NCBI GenBank assembly: GCA_025928215.1
Contig: JAICJW010000033.1
Span: 1-17,059 of the forward strand
Reading direction: 5' to 3'
From: Chloroflexia bacterium
GTDB taxonomy: Bacteria; Chloroflexota; Chloroflexia; Thermomicrobiales; JALYUS01
Length of the DNA: 17,059 bases
Each line of letters opens with the position of its first letter. Position 1 is the stretch's first letter. The notes beneath the pieces are model-generated. The model saw nothing but the letters and a program-made list of their open reading frames with translations. It did not search any database and was not told where the DNA came from. The position numbers were made by a program, and so were the translations under genes. Shown here in pieces: positions 14,170-17,059 of the stretch.

Positions 14170-15462
14170 ATGTCCACGCCACAAGAACCGACCCCAAACG
14201 GAACACCATCCCCCGCCGGCCTGACGGTTGGGCGCGTCATGCTGTTCACGGCGGCGGCGCTCTTCGTCATCTTCATCGCGAATCTGCTCCTGAAGGTGAC
14301 TGACCTCCTCTTTCTGTTGCTCATCGGTATCCTGCTCGCGACCGCGATTGACCCGCTCGCGCGCCGTCTCCGTAAGGTCGGCTTGAATCGCCCCGCCAGC
14401 ATTCTCAGTGTCTATCTCTTGATCTTTGCCATCGTCGGCGGCCTGATCGCCTTTATCATCCCCCCCATCGTCGCGCAGGGGACGGACTTCGCCACCAACC
14501 TCCCTCGCGTCGCTGACCACCTCGAACGGCGGTACGCGAACAGCGACGTAGCGTGGGTCCGCAATGCGGCGCGCGATGGCGCGGCGAAGTTGCGCGAACT
14601 CTCGGACAACCCACCGGACATCACCGGCGTGGTGAAAGAACAGGCGGTCAATGTCGTGTCGAGCGTCTTCGGCACGCTGCTTTCGATTGTGACGGTGCTC
14701 CTGATCTCCTTCTACTGGCTCACCGAACGAACGCTGATCCGCCGCGCTCTCCTCGGCTTTGTCCCCGTTCCCAAGCGGACGCGCGTGAACGACATCTGGA
14801 CGCACATTGAGACAAAACTCGGGCTTTGGTTCCGCGCGCAGTTGATCCTGTGCGGCATTATTGGTGCTTCCTGTGCGGTCGGATATGGCGTGCTTAGCCT
14901 TGAATACTGGCCGCTGCTCGCGCTGATCGCGGGCGCGACGGAAATCATCCCCATCCTCGGGCCGTGGATCGGCGGCATCCCAGCCGTACTCGTCGCGCTG
15001 ACGGACGGGCCGGTCAAGGCGCTCATCGTCGCGGCCTTCATCATCGTCTTGCAGCAGATCGAGGGGAACGTGCTCGTCCCGCGCATTCAAGGGGACGCCG
15101 TTGGCCTCTCACCACTCACCGTCATCCTCGCAATCCTCGCGGGAACGACGCTCGCCGGGCCAGTCGGCGGCATCCTCGCCGTGCCGATTTCGGCGATCAT
15201 TCAGGTGCTCGTGCATGACTTGCTCATCGCGCGTGAGACGACCGAGCAGGATGACATTGATCGCATCCTCGCCGCCGCCGATGCGGCCCAGGAACGCGGC
15301 GAGAACGGGGCTGAGGCGGCGTTTCGCCAGTTGCGCCGCCTGCGCGCTATCCGGGGCGCTCATCGTGATGCCACGCGGGTTGATACGCTGATTCTGGAAG
15401 CGGAGTCCGATCCGTCCGTGCACGATCCTGAAGACGAACTCGCGGGTAGGCATGACGATTGA
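14170..15462 (+). CDS. AI-2E family transporter (PF01594-type permease)
   Basis: This is a multi-pass inner-membrane protein of 430 residues. Hydrophobic helices lie at about 22-42, 44-60, 77-100, 163-184, 223-242, 246-275, 283-297 and 313-350. The central polar region (about 105-160) is the usual extracytoplasmic insert. Family hallmarks are GATEIIPILGPWIG (255-268) and EGNVLVPRIQG (298-308). Some members export autoinducer-2 and others are Na+/H+ antiporters, so the name does not fix the substrate. The C-terminal 75 residues are charged and cytoplasmic, longer than in many relatives. ATG 14170 has AGGA 5 bases upstream. It is divergent from the nfeD-flotillin pair. Confidence 0.93.
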   Translation: MSTPQEPTPNGTPSPAGLTVGRVMLFTAAALFVIFIANLLLKVTDLLFLLLIGILLATAIDPLARRLRKVGLNRPASILSVYLLIFAIVGGLIAFIIPPIVAQGTDFATNLPRVADHLERRYANSDVAWVRNAARDGAAKLRELSDNPPDITGVVKEQAVNVVSSVFGTLLSIVTVLLISFYWLTERTLIRRALLGFVPVPKRTRVNDIWTHIETKLGLWFRAQLILCGIIGASCAVGYGVLSLEYWPLLALIAGATEIIPILGPWIGGIPAVLVALTDGPVKALIVAAFIIVLQQIEGNVLVPRIQGDAVGLSPLTVILAILAGTTLAGPVGGILAVPISAIIQVLVHDLLIARETTEQDDIDRILAAADAAQERGENGAEAAFRQLRRLRAIRGAHRDATRVDTLILEAESDPSVHDPEDELAGRHDD

Positions 15463-15466
15463 CTCC

Positions 15467-15495
15467 TTGAACGTTCAGAACGGATGTGCGATACT
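15467..15495 (+). promoter_or_regulatory. Sigma-70-type promoter for the YcaQ-like gene, with an overlapping palindrome
   Basis: TTGAAC (15467-15472) and GATACT (15490-15495) are 17 bases apart, and TGC precedes the -10 as an extended element. This is the best-formed promoter in the window, 35 bases before the ATG. A perfect 10-bp palindrome TGAACGTTCA (15468-15477) overlaps the -35 box and could be an operator. The promoter begins 5 bases after the AI-2E-family stop codon. Confidence 0.65.
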
Positions 15496-15530
15496 TTCCC
15501 GCATCGGCGTGTGATACGGGAGGAGTGGAC

Positions 15531-16757
15531 ATGACCGTTCGGACAACGACTGCGGCGTCGGTAACGATCAGTGCCGAGCACGCGCGGGCCTTTTTGCTCC
15601 GCCGCCCTGGCGGGCTGTATGCATCCGACGGCTTGCCCGATCATCCGCTCCCACTCGTACGGCAGATCGGCATTCTCCAGGTTGATCCGGTCAGCGTCGT
15701 CGCGGCGAACCATCACCTGATCGCCCGGACCCGTATGCCCGGCTATCTGCCGACCGATCTGGACGGCGCACTCTATCGCGACCGGACGCTTGTGGAGAAT
15801 TTCCACAGTATCCACGCAATTTTGCCGATGGAAGATTGGCGCTTCTATGACCGCCGCCTTGGTCCCCCAACGCGCATGGAGCAGGCGCATCCGGAGATCA
15901 TGCGACAGGCGACGGAGCGCGTGCTTGGAGCGATCCGCACGCGTGGCCCGCTCGCCGCCCGTGATTTCATGGACGACGATGATCGCACGCCGATGGAATA
16001 CGGTTGGGGTACGACGCGACGCTCGCAGGTCGCCCTCCAGACCCTGTTGCGCCGGGGTTTTCTCATGGTGCATCATCGGGAAGGGACGCAGCGATTCTAC
16101 GAACTGACGGAGCGGATGCTGCCGCCCACGGTGGACACGACGCCAGCCACCGATGCGGAACGCGAACTGCACTTCGCGCAGCGTGGTCTGACGTATGCCG
16201 GATTGGCGATGGGAGTCGGTCGGATCAAGCCCGCGATTGCCGCCAATGAAGCCGTGCCTGTCGTGGTCGAAGGCGTCCCGGCAACGTTTTACCTCGCGCC
16301 GGCATCTTTCGATCGCCTATCATCGGTTGTGCCGGTCACGCAGGCAGAGCGCCGTGCCGTTATCCTCGCGCCGCTCGACCCCTTCGTCTGGGATCGCAAG
16401 CGGCTCGCCGCCCTCTGGGGCTTCAATTATACCTGGGAAGTCTATGTCCCGGCGGTGAAGCGAAAGTACGGGCCGTATACCCTGCCGGTGCTCTGGGGAG
16501 ACCGCTTCGTCGCGCGCCTTGATCCTTCGCTGGATCGCAAAAACCGCGTGCTGCACGTCCGGAACTTCTGGTTTGAGGACGACGCCCCCCGCGATCCGCA
16601 ACTCTTCACCGATCTCGCCGCCGAAATCGCCCGTTTCGCCACCTTTCATGGCGATGCCGCCGTCTCGCTCGGCACGGTTGCACCCGCCAATCGCGACAAA
16701 CGCCTCCGCGCTGCCCTTTCCCGCGTCACGACCCTCACGGCGCTTGAAACCGGTTGA
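15531..16757 (+). CDS. Winged-helix YcaQ/AlkX-type protein (HTH_42 family), putative DNA glycosylase
   Basis: The 408-residue length and layout match the HTH_42 (PF06224) family. Members such as E. coli YcaQ (AlkX) and Streptomyces AlkZ unhook interstrand crosslinks and remove alkylated bases. The N-terminal part has the helix starting SAEHARAFLLRRPG (14-27) and the GILQVDPVSVVAANHH stretch (47-62). Its Gln50-Val51-Asp52 fits the catalytic QxD motif of the YcaQ branch. Later segments include HAILPMEDWRFYDRR (about 95-109) and the LAPLDPFVWDRKRL and FNYTWEVYVP blocks typical of the family. ATG 15531 has GGGAGGAG 5 bases upstream. The last three codons and the stop lie inside an inverted-repeat element. 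Substrate is inferred from the family only. Confidence 0.88.
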   Translation: MTVRTTTAASVTISAEHARAFLLRRPGGLYASDGLPDHPLPLVRQIGILQVDPVSVVAANHHLIARTRMPGYLPTDLDGALYRDRTLVENFHSIHAILPMEDWRFYDRRLGPPTRMEQAHPEIMRQATERVLGAIRTRGPLAARDFMDDDDRTPMEYGWGTTRRSQVALQTLLRRGFLMVHHREGTQRFYELTERMLPPTVDTTPATDAERELHFAQRGLTYAGLAMGVGRIKPAIAANEAVPVVVEGVPATFYLAPASFDRLSSVVPVTQAERRAVILAPLDPFVWDRKRLAALWGFNYTWEVYVPAVKRKYGPYTLPVLWGDRFVARLDPSLDRKNRVLHVRNFWFEDDAPRDPQLFTDLAAEIARFATFHGDAAVSLGTVAPANRDKRLRAALSRVTTLTALETG

Positions 16758-16884
16758 ACCGCAGAGACGCAGAGGCGCAGAGAAATGCGGAGGAAAAGAG
16801 GTAGATAAAGGGATGGTTGGAGGGAGTCTCCTGTTTTCCTTTTTTTCTCTTCCCTCTCTGCGCCTCTGCGGTTCAACCGGTTTC
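16746..16884. repeat. 139-bp MITE-like inverted-repeat element on a convergent gene junction
   Basis: The right arm (16856-16884, 29 bases) is the exact reverse complement of the left arm (16746-16782, 37 bases) apart from one extra 8-bp unit in the left arm. The arms start GAAACCGGTTGAACC and continue as GCAGAGRC 8-mers, three on the left and two on the right. The 73-base interior is strongly purine/pyrimidine biased, including a run of seven Ts. Elements with CCGCAGAGGCGCAGAG arms and no coding capacity are common in environmental bacterial genomes. No transposase is present. Both flanking genes stop inside the arms. Confidence 0.85.
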
Positions 16885-17058
16885 CGTCCCCGTTTCCGTT
16901 GGCGGCGGGAGGGGAACGGTTTCGCCGGTGCCGAAGGAGGTTTCGGTGAGGGTATGGGCGACGATTACCCGACCATAGCCGACCACGCTCCAGTGATCGT
17001 CCATCCAGACGAGGCCGGTCACATCATCAATCCCGAGCAGCGGCGCATCGTGCGGCGT
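16873..17058 (-). CDS. C-terminal tail of an unidentified protein (runs off right edge)
   Basis: The minus-strand frame is open from the right edge to a TGA at 16873-16875 and gives 61 residues. The visible part reads LLGIDDVTGLVWMDDHWSVV, then GYGRVIVAHTLTETSFGTGE, then a Pro/Thr/Glu-rich tail ending TETG. The stop and last codons are encoded in the right arm of the inverted-repeat element. Amino-acid composition and third-position GC fit a real gene, and the opposite strand offers no better frame. I do not recognise the family from this fragment. Confidence 0.6.
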   Translation of the reverse strand, partial: TPHDAPLLGIDDVTGLVWMDDHWSVVGYGRVIVAHTLTETSFGTGETVPLPPPTETGTETG

Positions 17059-17059
17059 C

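Noticed and set aside
14110..15090. 326-codon minus-strand open frame opposite the AI-2E-family gene
   Set aside because: Highly charged low-complexity translation with no family resemblance; the plus-strand membrane protein explains the region.
15468..15477. LexA (SOS) box
   Set aside because: The half-sites GAAC and GTTC are directly fused; known LexA boxes of this type need four bases between them.
16646..16876. Minus-strand 76-codon frame starting in the inverted-repeat element
   Set aside because: Its N-terminal half is a translation of the repeat (RRGAE and LCVSAVQ type peptides, familiar spurious annotations) and the rest is antisense to the YcaQ-like gene.

Overview
The window looks like ordinary chromosome from a GC-rich, probably Chloroflexota-type (Thermomicrobia-like) bacterium. 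That placement is an inference from the three-protein PurS/PurQ/PurL FGAM synthase, the Uma2-family protein, the flotillin/NfeD pair, extended -10 promoters, and the short palindromic and tandem repeats scattered in and between genes. No rRNA, tRNA, CRISPR array, phage or transposase gene was seen. The largest gaps between genes are about 220 bases (8277-8497 and 13953-14169), so no stretch over 300 bases lacks a gene.

Positions 1-8340 are read almost entirely leftward (minus strand). From an extended -10 promoter near 8331-8339 the order is mtaB (tRNA ms2t6A methylthiotransferase), purB, purC, purS, purQ, purL, then a shortened Uma2-family protein and the first 200 codons of an MFS exporter that runs off the left edge. 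Spacing from mtaB to purL is operon-like: 1, 5, 3 and 46 bases, then a 4-base ATGA overlap. The purine genes cover FGAM synthase (PurS+PurQ+PurL), SAICAR synthase (PurC) and adenylosuccinate lyase (PurB).

Positions 8498-11677 (plus strand) carry a PepC/bleomycin-hydrolase-type cysteine peptidase and an ABC1/AarF/UbiB-type atypical kinase with two C-terminal membrane segments. A 34-bp perfect inverted repeat lies between them. The kinase converges on flotillin, and each gene has its own terminator-like hairpin (11680-11732 plus, 11746-11771 minus).

Positions 11794-13952 (minus) hold a membrane-microdomain pair, NfeD-like protein then flotillin. Divergent from it on plus are an AI-2E-family permease (14170-15462) and a winged-helix YcaQ/AlkX-type putative DNA glycosylase (15531-16757) with its own good promoter. 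The glycosylase gene converges on the tail of an unidentified minus-strand gene (16873-17058). A 139-bp inverted-repeat element sits on the junction and supplies the stop codons of both genes.

I found no convincing new multi-gene defence or metabolic system. The points most worth a second look are made by small repeats invading genes. A palindromic element with an 8-bp direct repeat sits between purC and purS, and removing it joins the two genes in frame, suggesting an ancestral PurC-PurS fusion. A 7-bp tandem repeat adds an in-frame insert to the radical-SAM domain of MtaB. PurB has an extra segment of about 21 residues just before its catalytic signature loop, and the Uma2 protein has lost a central block.
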